From: Falsiroseomonas sp051433195
GTDB taxonomy: Bacteria > Pseudomonadota > Alphaproteobacteria > Acetobacterales > Acetobacteraceae
DNA length: 64,000 nucleotides
Assembly: GCF_051433195.1 (NCBI RefSeq)
Contig: NZ_JBHMFT010000002.1
Span: forward strand, 1 to 64,000
Direction of reading: 5' to 3'
In this document: positions 16,189 to 27,548 of the stretch, one piece after another
Layout of the letters: each line of letters starts with the position of its first letter
How positions within the stretch are numbered: position 1 is the stretch's first letter
Translations under genes and position numbers: made by a program
Notes under the pieces: model-generated
Database searches by the model: none
Told to the model about the DNA's origin: nothing
Seen by the model: only the letters and a program-made list of their open reading frames with translations

Positions 16189-18426
16189 TTAGCCACCGCC
16201 CGGGATGGGCGGCGGCGTGGTGCCGGCCAGCAGCGCCGTGCGCGCCGCCGCCAGGATGGCGCGGCCGCCGCGTTCCGGGTGCAGCACGAACAGCAGAAGC
16301 GAACGGCCGGTGACCATGTAGGGGTGGCCGAATTCGAAGGGCTCCGGCTCCTCCACCTCCGGCTTGTTGGTGTCCACCAGCAGCAGCCAGCGCTGCCCCG
16401 CCGGCGGCTCCGGCAGCGCGAATTCGACGCCGTCGTGATGCGCGTTGAACACCGCGAGCAGCGTGGCATCCGCCGCCGGACGCCGGATGCCGGTGGCCTG
16501 CGCGCGGCCATCCAGCAGCATGCCGAAGCAGCGCGCATGCGGGTCGTCCCAGTGCCCGTTCTCCATCTCGGTGCCGGAGGGCGTCACCCAGGTGACGTCC
16601 TTGATGCCGAGTTCCTCGTTCACCGCGCCGGACAGGAAGCGCGCGCGGCGCAGCACCGGGAAGCCCTGCCGCAGCGCGATCAGCTTGCGCGTGAAGGCGG
16701 CGAGCCCCAGGCCCTCCGCGGAGACGCCTGCCCAGTTCAGCCAGCTGAGTTCGTTGTCCTGGCAATAGACGTTGTTGTTGCCCTGCTGCGTGCGGCCGAA
16801 CTCGTCGCCGGCCAGGATCATCGGCGTGCCCTGCGACAGCAGCAGCGTCGCCAGCAGGTTGCGCTTCTGGCGTTCCCGGATTGCGATGATCTCGGGGTCG
16901 TCGGTCGGACCTTCGACGCCATGGTTCCAGGACAGGTTGTGGTTGTGGCCGTCCTGCCCGCCCTCGCCATTCGCCTCGTTGTGCTTGTCGTCATAGCTGA
17001 CCAGGTCGTTCAGCGTGAAGCCGTCATGCGCCGTGATGAAGTTGATGCTGGCCCACGGCTTGCGGCCACGGCGATTGAACAGGTCGGCCGAGGCACTCAA
17101 CCTTGCGGCGAGTTCCGGCGCCTGGCCCTCGTCGCCGCGCCAGAAGGCGCGCACCTGGTCGCGGAAGCGGTCGTTCCATTCCGACCAGCCCGGCGGAAAC
17201 CCGCCGACCTGGTAGCCGCCGGGTCCGCAATCCCATGGCTCCGCGATCAGCTTGACGCGCGACAGCACCGGGTCCTGCCGGCAGGAATCGAGGAAGCCGC
17301 CGCCCTCGTCGAAGCCATGCGTCTCCCGGCCCAGGATCGTCGCCAGGTCGAAGCGGAAGCCGTCCACGCGCATTTCCGTCGCCCAGTAGCGCAGGCTGTC
17401 CGTCACCATCTGCAAAACGCGCGGATGCGAAAGGTTCAGCGTGTTGCCGGTGCCGGCATCGTTCATGTACCAGCGCGGCGTCTCCGGCAGCAGCCGGTAG
17501 TAGCTGGCATTGTCGATGCCCTTGAAGGACAGGGTCGGGCCGAACTCATTGCCCTCCGCCGTGTGGTTGTAGACCACGTCGAGGATCAGCTCGAGCCCGG
17601 CATCGTGCAGCCGCGCGACCATCTCCTTGAACTCGGCGAAGGCGAAGCTCGGCGTGCGGGCGTAGCGTCGCGCCGGCGCGAAGAAGGCGATGGTGTTGTA
17701 GCCCCAGTAGTTCGTGAGGCCCTTGTCCAGCAGGAACTGGTCGTTGAGGAAGGTGTGCACCGGCAGCAATTCCACCGACGTCACGCCGAGGTTGCGCAGG
17801 TAGTCCACCACCTCCGGCGCTGCGAGTCCGGCGTAGGTGCCGCGCATGTCCTCCGGCAGGCCCGCATGCAACTTCGTCATGCCCTTCACATGCGTCTCGT
17901 AGATGACGGTCCGGTCCCACGGCACGGACGGGCTGCGTTCCCGGCCCCAGGTGAAGGCGGGGTCGATGACGCGGCATTTCGGCATCAGCCGGCTGCTGTC
18001 GCGGTCGTCGAAGGTCTGGTCGTCCGCGGATTCCATCCGGTAGCCGAACAGCTCCGGCCCCCAGGCCAGGTCGCCGATGATCGCCTTCGCGTAGGGGTCC
18101 AGCAGCAGCTTGTGGTGATTGAAGCGGTGCCCGGCATCGGGTGCGTGCGGGCCATGCACGCGGTAGCCGTAGATGGTGCCGGGGCGCGCATCCGGCAGGT
18201 AGCCGTGCCAGACCTCGTCGGTGTATTCGGGCAGATCAAGACGTTCGAGTTCGGTCTCACCCGAATCGTCGAACAGGCAAAGCTCAACCTTGGTGGCGTG
18301 CGCCGAAAACAGCGCGAAATTCACGCCGACACCGTCCCAGCTTGCTCCGAGGGGAAAAGGCAGGCCCTCGCGAATTCGTGTTGGCCGCATCAGCTGCGGT
18401 GCCGCAACCACCTGTCGTATCCGCAT
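16189..18426 (-). CDS. glgX: Glycogen debranching enzyme (GH13 isoamylase type)
   Basis: Hydrolyses alpha-1,6 branches of glycogen, releasing maltodextrins. The 745 residues carry an N-terminal CBM48 domain (GLPFPLGASWDGVGVNFALF), then the GH13 barrel with LILDVVYNHTAEG and DGFRFDLATILG (nucleophile about Asp360), and FITAHDGFTLNDLV toward the C-terminus. The ATG at 18426 is preferred over an internal ATG at 18390 because GGGGA lies six bases upstream. It is divergent from treZ-treY: GlgX would supply linear maltodextrins that TreY and TreZ turn into trehalose. An EcfG-like promoter (18496-18472) points into it. Confidence 0.93.
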   Translation of the reverse strand: MRIRQVVAAPQLMRPTRIREGLPFPLGASWDGVGVNFALFSAHATKVELCLFDDSGETELERLDLPEYTDEVWHGYLPDARPGTIYGYRVHGPHAPDAGHRFNHHKLLLDPYAKAIIGDLAWGPELFGYRMESADDQTFDDRDSSRLMPKCRVIDPAFTWGRERSPSVPWDRTVIYETHVKGMTKLHAGLPEDMRGTYAGLAAPEVVDYLRNLGVTSVELLPVHTFLNDQFLLDKGLTNYWGYNTIAFFAPARRYARTPSFAFAEFKEMVARLHDAGLELILDVVYNHTAEGNEFGPTLSFKGIDNASYYRLLPETPRWYMNDAGTGNTLNLSHPRVLQMVTDSLRYWATEMRVDGFRFDLATILGRETHGFDEGGGFLDSCRQDPVLSRVKLIAEPWDCGPGGYQVGGFPPGWSEWNDRFRDQVRAFWRGDEGQAPELAARLSASADLFNRRGRKPWASINFITAHDGFTLNDLVSYDDKHNEANGEGGQDGHNHNLSWNHGVEGPTDDPEIIAIRERQKRNLLATLLLSQGTPMILAGDEFGRTQQGNNNVYCQDNELSWLNWAGVSAEGLGLAAFTRKLIALRQGFPVLRRARFLSGAVNEELGIKDVTWVTPSGTEMENGHWDDPHARCFGMLLDGRAQATGIRRPAADATLLAVFNAHHDGVEFALPEPPAGQRWLLLVDTNKPEVEEPEPFEFGHPYMVTGRSLLLFVLHPERGGRAILAAARTALLAGTTPPPIPGGG

Positions 18427-18471
18427 TCACAATCCCCGTTACCACGACGCAAAAATCTGTGGCGGCATCAC

Positions 18472-18496
18472 AACATCACAAGCGTATGCGCGTTCC
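18472..18496 (-). promoter_or_regulatory. EcfG-like general-stress promoter for glgX
   Basis: Read on the minus strand, GGAAC (18496-18492) is followed after 17 bases by GTT (18474-18472), preceded by T rather than the consensus C. Spacing matches GGAAC-N16-NGTT. The predicted start near 18465 leaves a leader of about 40 bases to the glgX ATG at 18426. Confidence 0.5.
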
Positions 18497-18553
18497 CGTT
18501 GCACATCACATTTCGTCGGTGACACAGAACGCCCAAGAATTCGGCGAAGCCGC

Positions 18554-18579
18554 GGAACGAATGCCCGCGCCACCAGTTT
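18554..18579 (+). promoter_or_regulatory. EcfG-like general-stress promoter for treZ-treY
   Basis: GGAAC (18554-18558) is followed after 17 bases by GTTT (18576-18579), preceded by A rather than the consensus C. The predicted start near 18586 lies about 20 bases before the treZ ATG at 18605. Together with the glgX element it makes a divergent pair in the same 178-bp gap. Confidence 0.5.
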
Positions 18580-18604
18580 GCCGATCCCCGGAGAAAGCCA
18601 CCGC

Positions 18605-20417
<1,813 letters not shown>

Positions 20418-20425
<8 letters not shown>

Positions 20426-23126
20426 GCCCGTGATCCCGCGCGCCACCTACCGCCTGCAATTCCACAAGGGCTTCGGCTTCGCGGATGCGACCAGGCTGGC
20501 GCCCTACCTGGCGCGTCTCGGCGTCAGCCATGTCTATGCCTCGCCCTACCTGAAGGCGCGTCCCGGCAGCAGCCATGGCTACGACATCGTCGACCACGCC
20601 GCGCTGAACCCGGAGCTTGGCGACGAGGCCGCGTTCCGCGCCATGTCGGCGGCCTTTCGCGAACACGGCCTCGGCCAGATCCTCGACTTCGTCCCGAACC
20701 ACATGGGCGTCGGCGGTGCCGACAATCCCTGGTGGCTCGACGTGCTCGAATGGGGCTCCGACTCCGACTACGCCGGCTGGTTCGACATCGACTGGAACGC
20801 GCGGCGTCGCCTGCTGGTGCCGTTCCTCGGCGACCAGTACGGCGCAGTGCTGGAGTCCGGGCAGTTGGAGCTTCGCTTCGACGCGGAGGCCGGCAGCTTC
20901 GCCGTCTGGGCCTATGGCACCCACAAGCTGCCGATCACCCCGCCGCACTACAACCGCGTGCTGGGCGAGGATCATCCGGCGCTGGAGCGCCTGGGCGATG
21001 CCTTCGCCGGCATCTCCGACTGGCGGCCGCGCGTGGTCGCGCGGGCGCGCGACCTGCAGGCGGAACTGGCCGCGCTGGTGCGCCGCGACCCCTCGGCGCG
21101 TGCAGCGGTGGAGGATGCGATCGCCCGCCTGAACGGCGAGGCCGGCCGGCTGGAAAGCTGGCGCGAGCTGGATGCGCTGATCCAGGACCAGCATTGGCGC
21201 GCGGCGTATTTCCGCGTCGCGGCCGACGACATCAACTACCGCCGCTTCTTCAACATCAACGAACTCGCCGGCCTGCGGATGGAACTGCCGGAGCTGTTCG
21301 AGCAGGCGCACCGCCTGGTCTTCGACCTGCTGCGCGACGGCACGCTGGACGGGCTGCGGATCGACCATGTGGACGGGCTGCTGGATCCTAAGGGCTACCT
21401 GCAACGTCTGCGCGACAAGGCGCCGCGCCCCTTCTACCTGGTGGTCGAGAAGATCCTGGCGCGGGAGGAACATCTGCGCGCGGATTGGCCGGTGCAGGGC
21501 ACCACGGGCTACGAATTCGCCAACCTCGTGCTCGGCGTGCTGGTCGACCCGCGGGGCGAGGCGGGGCTGACCCGCTTCTACGAGGACTTCACAGGGGAGC
21601 GAGAGTCCTTCGCCGACATCGTGCAGGACAGCAAGCTGCGCATCATGCGGAACGAGATGGCGAGCGAGCTTGCCATGCTGGCGCAGGAAGCCGTGCGCAT
21701 CGCGATCCAGACCCCACGCACCGCCGACTTCACCCGCAACATCCTGCAGCGTGGCCTGGCTGCGATCGTGGCCGGCTTTCCGGTCTATCGCACCTATGTC
21801 GACGCCACCTCGCCCCCCACGGATGCGGACCGGCAGGATCTGGCACACGCCGTCGCCGCGGCGCGGCGAGAGGAGCCCGACCTCGACCCCAGCGTCTTCG
21901 ACTTCCTGCACCGCCTGCTGACCGCCGACCTCGTTGCCGAACCCCGCAGCGGCTTCAGCCGCCACGCGGTGCAGCGGCTGGCGATGCGGGTGCAGCAGTA
22001 CAGCGGCCCGATCATGGCCAAGGGCCTCGAGGACACGGCCTTCTACCGCTACAACCGCTTCGTCGCGCTGAACGAGGTGGGCGGCCATCCCGACCATTTC
22101 GGCGTGTCGCTCGCGGAATTCCACGCCGGCAATGCGGAGCGCGCGGCGGATTGGCCGCAGGCGATGCTGTCCACCTCGACGCATGACACCAAGCGCGGGG
22201 AGGACACGCGCGCACGCCTCGCAGTCCTCGCCGAAATGCCGGAGGACTGGGCGCAACACGTCCGGCGGTGGAGCGCGATGCTGCGCGGCGACGCGCCCGG
22301 CCGCACGCCGGACCGCAACGACGAGTTCCTGTTCTACCAGCTTCTGCTCGGGGCCTTTCCGGTGCAGCCGGATGGCGCGGCACCGGATGCCGCGACGCTG
22401 GCCGATTTCGCCACACGGCTCGAGGGCGCGATGGTGAAGTCGATGCGGGAGGCGAAGCGGCACTCCAACTGGGCGGCGCCGAACGCGGCCTATGAGGATG
22501 CGATGCTGGCGCTGGTGCGCAAGGCGCTGGCGGACCAGGGCTTCCTGGCCGATTTCCTGCCGTTCCAGGATCGCATCGCCCGCCTCGGCCTGGACAACAG
22601 CCTGGTGCAGACTGCGTTGAAACTGACCCTGCCGGGCGTGCCCGATATCTACCAGGGCGCGGAGATGTGGGACCTCAGCCTGGTGGACCCGGACAACCGG
22701 CGGCCGGTGGATTTTCCTGCACGCGAGGCGGCGCTTGCCGGCATCCAGGACGCCGTGCGGCGCGACGCTGCCGTCGCGGTACGCGCCATGCGCGACAACT
22801 GGCGCGACGGCCGGCTGAAGCTGGCGCTGACCACGACGCTGCTGGCACACCGGCGCGCCAATCCGGCGCTGTACGCGGAGGGTGGCTACGAGGCGCTGGA
22901 CCAGCCGGCCGACACCCTCATCGCCTTCCGGCGGCGGCACGGCGATGCGGCCCTGATGGTCCTCGCCGCGCGCTTCCCCTCCCGCAGGCCGGACGGGAGC
23001 GGCGCAACCATTGCCGCCACCGGGCGTTGGCGCGACCTGATGACGGGGCAGGTCCATGAAGGGCCGGTGCTGCCCGTGGCGCGGCTTCTGGCCGATCTGC
23101 CCGTGGCGGTGCTGGAGGCGCTGTAG
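20418..23126 (+). CDS. treY: Malto-oligosyltrehalose synthase
   Basis: Converts the reducing end of maltodextrin to a trehalose unit by intramolecular transglycosylation, making the substrate of TreZ. The 902 residues start with PRATYRLQFHKGFGFADATR and have SHGYDIVDHAALNPELG, LDFVPNHMG and LRIDHVDGLLDPKGYL. Later come AKGLEDTAFYRYNRFVALNE and STSTHDTKRGEDTRARL, all typical TreY segments. GAGG at 20405-20408 is well spaced for the ATG at 20418; an ATG three codons earlier (20409) is possible. It sits in an operon with treZ through an eight-base overlap. Its stop abuts the stop of the convergent HD-like gene. Confidence 0.95.
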
Positions 23127-23738
23127 CTACTCGGCGTCGAGCTGCGCGAGCGCACGCTCGATGTTGCGGCGGGCCTGGCGCTCGCAGGCCAGGAAGAAGC
23201 GGTCCGTACGGAAGATGCGTTCGCGCCACAGCAGCATCTGCAATTCCGCGAACCGGCCGGCGCGGTAGGAATCGGGGCGCAGATGCGCCTGTTCCCGTCG
23301 GTTCGCGGCCTCATAGGCGTCGAAGGCGGCGGGTGGCGCGCCGAGGATGGACAGGTCCGAATCCAGCAGCAGCATCGCATCGCCGCGCAGCGAGGCGTCG
23401 CGCGTCTCCGGCAATTCCTGCCGCGCCACCGCCAGGATCAGCACCTCGGCCCGCGCCAGTGTCGTGGCCGGCGTGGCGCGCATCATCTCCCGCATCAACT
23501 GCGCGCTACGCTGTGCGCTGTCGGGCGTCTTCGGCTCGAATACCGCATTGTGGAACAGCACGGCCAGGATGAAGGCGCTGCGGTTGGCGATGGCGCCGGC
23601 GACGTCCTCCGCCACCTCCAGCATGCCGCCGATGCGGGCCCAGCCATGGTGGATACGATGCGGCTCGGCGTAGCGACGGCGCAGGTCGGTGAGCACGGCA
23701 GCGTCCAAAAGCGGCATCCTCGGTGGGTCGTTGCGCAT
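23127..23738 (-). CDS. COG4339-like HD-superfamily protein with altered HD motif
   Basis: A 203-residue protein resembling predicted metal-dependent phosphohydrolases of the HD superfamily: RRRYAEPHRIHHGWARIGGM, then ILAVLFHNAVFEP, then LLDSDLSILGAP. The family normally has His-Asp at the second site (WFHDAVYD); here it reads His-Asn (bases 23521-23580 checked), so metal binding or catalysis may be altered. The ATG at 23738 has GAGG seven bases upstream; GTG at 23750 and ATG at 23717 are alternatives. It converges on treY with no spacer between stop codons and diverges from hyuA. Function and substrate are unknown. Confidence 0.75.
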   Translation of the reverse strand: MRNDPPRMPLLDAAVLTDLRRRYAEPHRIHHGWARIGGMLEVAEDVAGAIANRSAFILAVLFHNAVFEPKTPDSAQRSAQLMREMMRATPATTLARAEVLILAVARQELPETRDASLRGDAMLLLDSDLSILGAPPAAFDAYEAANRREQAHLRPDSYRAGRFAELQMLLWRERIFRTDRFFLACERQARRNIERALAQLDAE

Positions 23739-23832
23739 AGTCTGCCTCACTCACCGCTTCGAGGCCCATCCTTGTGCATGCCGGAGAATTGACCTTCGGC
23801 GCCACCCGGCGCGACACTGGCGCCGCGACGGG

Positions 23833-25902
23833 ATGGGGAGCTGGGCCTTGGGCTGGCGTGTCGGCGTGGATTCGGGTGGCACCTTCACCGATGTCTGCCT
23901 GTTCGAGGAGGAGTCCGGCCGCATTGCGGTCTGGAAGGTGTCCTCCACCCCGGATGATCCCTCCCGCGGCATCGCCGGCGGGGTGGCGGAGGGCATGGAG
24001 CAGGTCGGGCGCGCACCGGGCGAGATCGCCTATTTCGGCCACGGCACCACGGTCGCGACCAACGCGCTGATCCAGCATCGCGGCGTCCGCACCGGCCTGG
24101 TGACCACCGATGGCTTCCGCGACCTGCTGGAGATCGGCCGGCAGAAGCGGCCGGACCTGTACGACCTGCAGGTGGACAAGCCGCCGGTGCTGGTGGCGCG
24201 GGAGTTGCGGCTGCAGGTGCCGGAGCGCATCCGCCACGACGGCACGGTGGAGACCGCGCTGGACGAGCAGGCGGTGCGCGAGGCGGCGCGGGCGCTGAAG
24301 GCGGCCGGGGTACAGGCCATCGCCATCTGCTTCCTCTACAGCTTCGTGCGACCCGACCACGAGGCCACGGCACGCCGGATCATCGAAGAAGAATTGCCCG
24401 GCATCTTCCTGACGACGAGCCACGAGATCGCACCGGAGTTCCGCGAATACGAACGGCTGTCGACCGCGGTGGTGAACAGCTACCTCGGCCCCGTCATGCG
24501 CGGCTACATCAAGCGCCTGGCGGAACGGCTGGCGGCGCTCGGCGTCACCGCCACGCCGCATCTGACGCAATCCAATGGCGGCGTCATAGGCTTCGAGGCG
24601 GCGGCCGAGATGCCGGTGCGCATGGTGCTGTCCGGCCCCTCCACCGGCGTGGTCGGTGCGCAGGCGATCGGGCGGCTGTCCGGCTTTCCGGACCTCATCA
24701 CCTTCGACATGGGCGGCACCAGCACCGACGTGGCGCTGTTGCAGGGCGGCGAGCCGCGGCTGACCGGGGAGGCCATCGTGCATGGCTACCCCATCAAGGC
24801 GCCGATGCTGGATATCCACACGGTCGGCGCCGGCGGTGGCTCCATCGCCTTCGTCGACTCCGGCGGGCTGCTGAAGGTCGGCCCGCGCAGTTGCGGCGCC
24901 GATCCCGGACCGGTCTGCTACGGCCGCGGCAACGAGGAAGCGGCGGTGACGGACGCCAATGTCGTGCTCGGCACATTGCATCCCACGCATCTGCTCGGCG
25001 GCCGCATGCCGATTCGGCGCGACCTTTCGGTGGCGGCCGTGGAAAGGCTGGCGAAGCAGCTCGGGCTGGGGGTGATGGAGACGGCGCAGGGCATCCTGTC
25101 CGTCGTCACGGCCAACATGGCGAAGGCCATCCGCGTCATCAGCGTGCAGCGCGGGCATGATCCGCGCGACTACACGCTGATCGCCTTCGGCGGCGCCGGG
25201 CCGCTGCATGCGGCGCGCCTGGCGAAGGAGTTGGACATCCGCCGCGTGCTGGTCCCGCGCAACCCCGGCATCCTCTGCGCCATGGGCCTGCTGCTGACCG
25301 ACCTGCGCGCGGATTTCGCGGCGACCCGGCTGACGGCGCTGGACGCCGAGGCGCTGGCGCCGATGGAGACAGCCTTCGCGACACTGGCGGCGACGGCGGA
25401 ACGCTGGTTCGCGCAGGAACACATCGCGCCGGACAAGCGCATGATCCGCCGCACCGTGGACATGCGCTATGCCGGCCAGAACTACGAATTGCCGGTGGCG
25501 CTGCCGGATGGCCCCTTCACCGCCGCCACCCTCGCGCATCTGGCGGAGGGTTTCGCGGCCGCGCATCGGCAGATGTACGGCTTCATCGCGGAAGGCGAGG
25601 CGGTGCAGCTCGTCACCTTCCGGCTGGAGGCGACCGGCCTGGTCCGCAAGGCGGAACTCAAGCCGCGCCCGCTGCAAGGCCCGGATGCGACGGCCGCGCT
25701 GGAGGCGACGCGGGAAGTGTGGTTCCCCGAGGCTGGCGGCGTGGTCGCCGTGCCGGTCTATGCACGGGACAGGCTGGCCCCCGGCAACCGCATCGCGGGC
25801 CCCGCCATCGTCGAGCAGATGGATGCGACGACGGTGATCCTGCCCGGCCAGGATGCGCGCGTGGACGCCTACGACAATCTGATCCTGGAGGCCTCGGCAT
25901 GA
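23833..25902 (+). CDS. hyuA: Hydantoinase A / oxoprolinase subunit A family protein (second copy)
   Basis: The 689-residue ATP-binding subunit of an N-methylhydantoinase / 5-oxoprolinase-type enzyme. Landmarks are WRVGVDSGGTFTDVCLFEEE, FGHGTTVATNALIQHRGVRT, ITFDMGGTSTDVALLQGGE and VGAGGGSIAFVDSGG. The ATG at 23833 has no clear ribosome site; a TTG at 23848 lies eight bases after GGGGAG and may be the true start, shortening the protein by five residues. The stop overlaps the hyuB ATG (ATGA). The solute-binding protein downstream suggests the substrate is imported as a small peptide or amide. It is a different clade member from the copy at 1-2052, judging by divergent core sequences. Confidence 0.92.
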   Translation: MGSWALGWRVGVDSGGTFTDVCLFEEESGRIAVWKVSSTPDDPSRGIAGGVAEGMEQVGRAPGEIAYFGHGTTVATNALIQHRGVRTGLVTTDGFRDLLEIGRQKRPDLYDLQVDKPPVLVARELRLQVPERIRHDGTVETALDEQAVREAARALKAAGVQAIAICFLYSFVRPDHEATARRIIEEELPGIFLTTSHEIAPEFREYERLSTAVVNSYLGPVMRGYIKRLAERLAALGVTATPHLTQSNGGVIGFEAAAEMPVRMVLSGPSTGVVGAQAIGRLSGFPDLITFDMGGTSTDVALLQGGEPRLTGEAIVHGYPIKAPMLDIHTVGAGGGSIAFVDSGGLLKVGPRSCGADPGPVCYGRGNEEAAVTDANVVLGTLHPTHLLGGRMPIRRDLSVAAVERLAKQLGLGVMETAQGILSVVTANMAKAIRVISVQRGHDPRDYTLIAFGGAGPLHAARLAKELDIRRVLVPRNPGILCAMGLLLTDLRADFAATRLTALDAEALAPMETAFATLAATAERWFAQEHIAPDKRMIRRTVDMRYAGQNYELPVALPDGPFTAATLAHLAEGFAAAHRQMYGFIAEGEAVQLVTFRLEATGLVRKAELKPRPLQGPDATAALEATREVWFPEAGGVVAVPVYARDRLAPGNRIAGPAIVEQMDATTVILPGQDARVDAYDNLILEASA

Positions 25903-27530
25903 GCAACACGCGCCCCGACCCGATCACGGTCGAGGTCATCGGCTCCGCCCTGTCGTCCATCGTCGAGGAGATGGGGGAGGCGCTGGTGCGCGCCTCCTAC
26001 TCCACCAACATCAAGGAACGGCGGGACTGTTCCACCGCGCTGTTCGACATCGCCGGCAACACCTTGTGCCAGGCGGAACACATCCCGATCCATCTCGGCA
26101 GCTTCATCGGCATCATCGCGCATGTGCTGAAGCGGCACCCGATGGACCAGATGCAGCCTGGCGACGTCTTCGTCGGCAACGATGCCTATGAGGGCGGCGG
26201 CACCCACCTGCCGGATATCGTGCTGGCGGAGCCCATCTTCGTCGAGGGCCGCATCGTCTCCTGGGCCGTGAACCTGGCGCACCATTCGGATTTCGCGGAC
26301 CGTGGCCACGCGCACATCTTCCAGGAAGGCCTGCGCATCCCGCCGATCCGCCTGTACCGCGCCGGGGAGTTGCAGACGGACGTGCAGGAACTGATCCTGC
26401 TGAACTGCCAGGTGCCGCGGGAGCGTCTGTCCGACCTGCGCGCGCAGATGGCCGCCAACCGCCTCGGCGTGTCGCGCATGCAGGCGCTGTGCGCGAAGTA
26501 CGGCACGGAGACGGTGCTGGCGGCGGGGCAGGCGCTGCAGGATTACGCGGAGCGCAAGATGCGCGCCGGCATCGCGGCCATCCCGGACGGCAGCTGGACC
26601 TTCGCGGATGTGCACGACAGCCCCGAGATCACCGGCGAATTGCCGCTGACCCTGACGCTGACCGTCGCGGGCGACGCCATGACGCTGGATTTCGACGGCC
26701 CGGACCAGGTACGCGCCGGCATCAACATGACGATGACGGCATTGCTCGCCACGGTCTACTACGCGGTGAAGACCGTGGTGGACCCGACGCTGCTGCCGAA
26801 TGCCGGCCTCGCCCGGCCGCTGCGCGTCACGGCGCGGGAAGGCAGCGTGCTGAACTGCGTGCTGCCGGCGGCGGTGAATGCGCGGCTGTCCACCTGCCAG
26901 CGCGTGGTGGACCTCATCCACGGCGCGCTCGCGCAGGCGGTGCCGGCGCGCGTCACCGCGGCGCATAACGGCGCCTGCTTCGTCGCCTCCTTCGTCGGAC
27001 GGCAGCCCGTCACCGGCGAGCCCTGGGTGTATCTGGAAACGATCGGTGGCGGTTTCGGCGCGCGGGCGGAGAAGGACGGGCTGGATGGCGTGCATGTGCA
27101 CACCACCAACACCTCCAACCTGCCGGTCGAGGCGCTGGAGATCGAATACCCGCTGACGCTGATGCGCTACGAACTGGTCGAGGGTTCCGGCGGCGCCGGC
27201 CGGCAGCGTGGCGGCATGGGCCTGCGCCGGGTCTATCGCGCCGAAGCGGAATGCCGCCTCCGCCTGGACGGCTCCCGCTTCCTGTCGCGCCCCTGGGGCC
27301 TGGACGGCGGCCAGCCGGGCGAGTCCGGAAAATTCCGCTTTGCGCCAGGCATCGCGCCCTTCGCGCTCGGCAATGGCCTGTTGCGCGCCGGCGACTGGGT
27401 CGAGATCATCACCCCCGGCGGCGGCGGCTATGGCCCGCCCTCGGAGCGAGGCCGTGACGCCGTGCGGCGTGACGTGGCGGAAGGCAGCATTGCGCCCGGT
27501 CCTGCCCGGGAGATCTACGGAGCCATCTGA
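25899..27530 (+). CDS. hyuB: Hydantoinase B / oxoprolinase subunit B family protein (second copy)
   Basis: A 543-residue partner of the preceding HyuA. The N-terminus MSNTRPDPITVEVIGSALSS and SYSTNIKERRDCSTALFD are standard HyuB. GNDAYEGGGTHLPDIVLAEP and FQEGLRIPPIRLYRAGE follow, and the C-terminal glycine-rich VEIITPGGGGYGPP closes the protein as in full-length family members. Compared with the first copy, NDPWHGG is replaced by NDAYEGG, hinting at a different substrate. It is coupled to hyuA by a four-base overlap and followed 18 bases later by the solute-binding protein gene. Confidence 0.92.
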   Translation: MSNTRPDPITVEVIGSALSSIVEEMGEALVRASYSTNIKERRDCSTALFDIAGNTLCQAEHIPIHLGSFIGIIAHVLKRHPMDQMQPGDVFVGNDAYEGGGTHLPDIVLAEPIFVEGRIVSWAVNLAHHSDFADRGHAHIFQEGLRIPPIRLYRAGELQTDVQELILLNCQVPRERLSDLRAQMAANRLGVSRMQALCAKYGTETVLAAGQALQDYAERKMRAGIAAIPDGSWTFADVHDSPEITGELPLTLTLTVAGDAMTLDFDGPDQVRAGINMTMTALLATVYYAVKTVVDPTLLPNAGLARPLRVTAREGSVLNCVLPAAVNARLSTCQRVVDLIHGALAQAVPARVTAAHNGACFVASFVGRQPVTGEPWVYLETIGGGFGARAEKDGLDGVHVHTTNTSNLPVEALEIEYPLTLMRYELVEGSGGAGRQRGGMGLRRVYRAEAECRLRLDGSRFLSRPWGLDGGQPGESGKFRFAPGIAPFALGNGLLRAGDWVEIITPGGGGYGPPSERGRDAVRRDVAEGSIAPGPAREIYGAI

Positions 27531-27548
27531 AACAGGGAGAACAAGATC

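Noticed and set aside
23789..23818. Possible sigma-70 promoter before the second hyuA (TTGACC-N18-GACACT)
   Set aside because: The -10 matches poorly, the spacer is long, and TTGACC is common by chance here.
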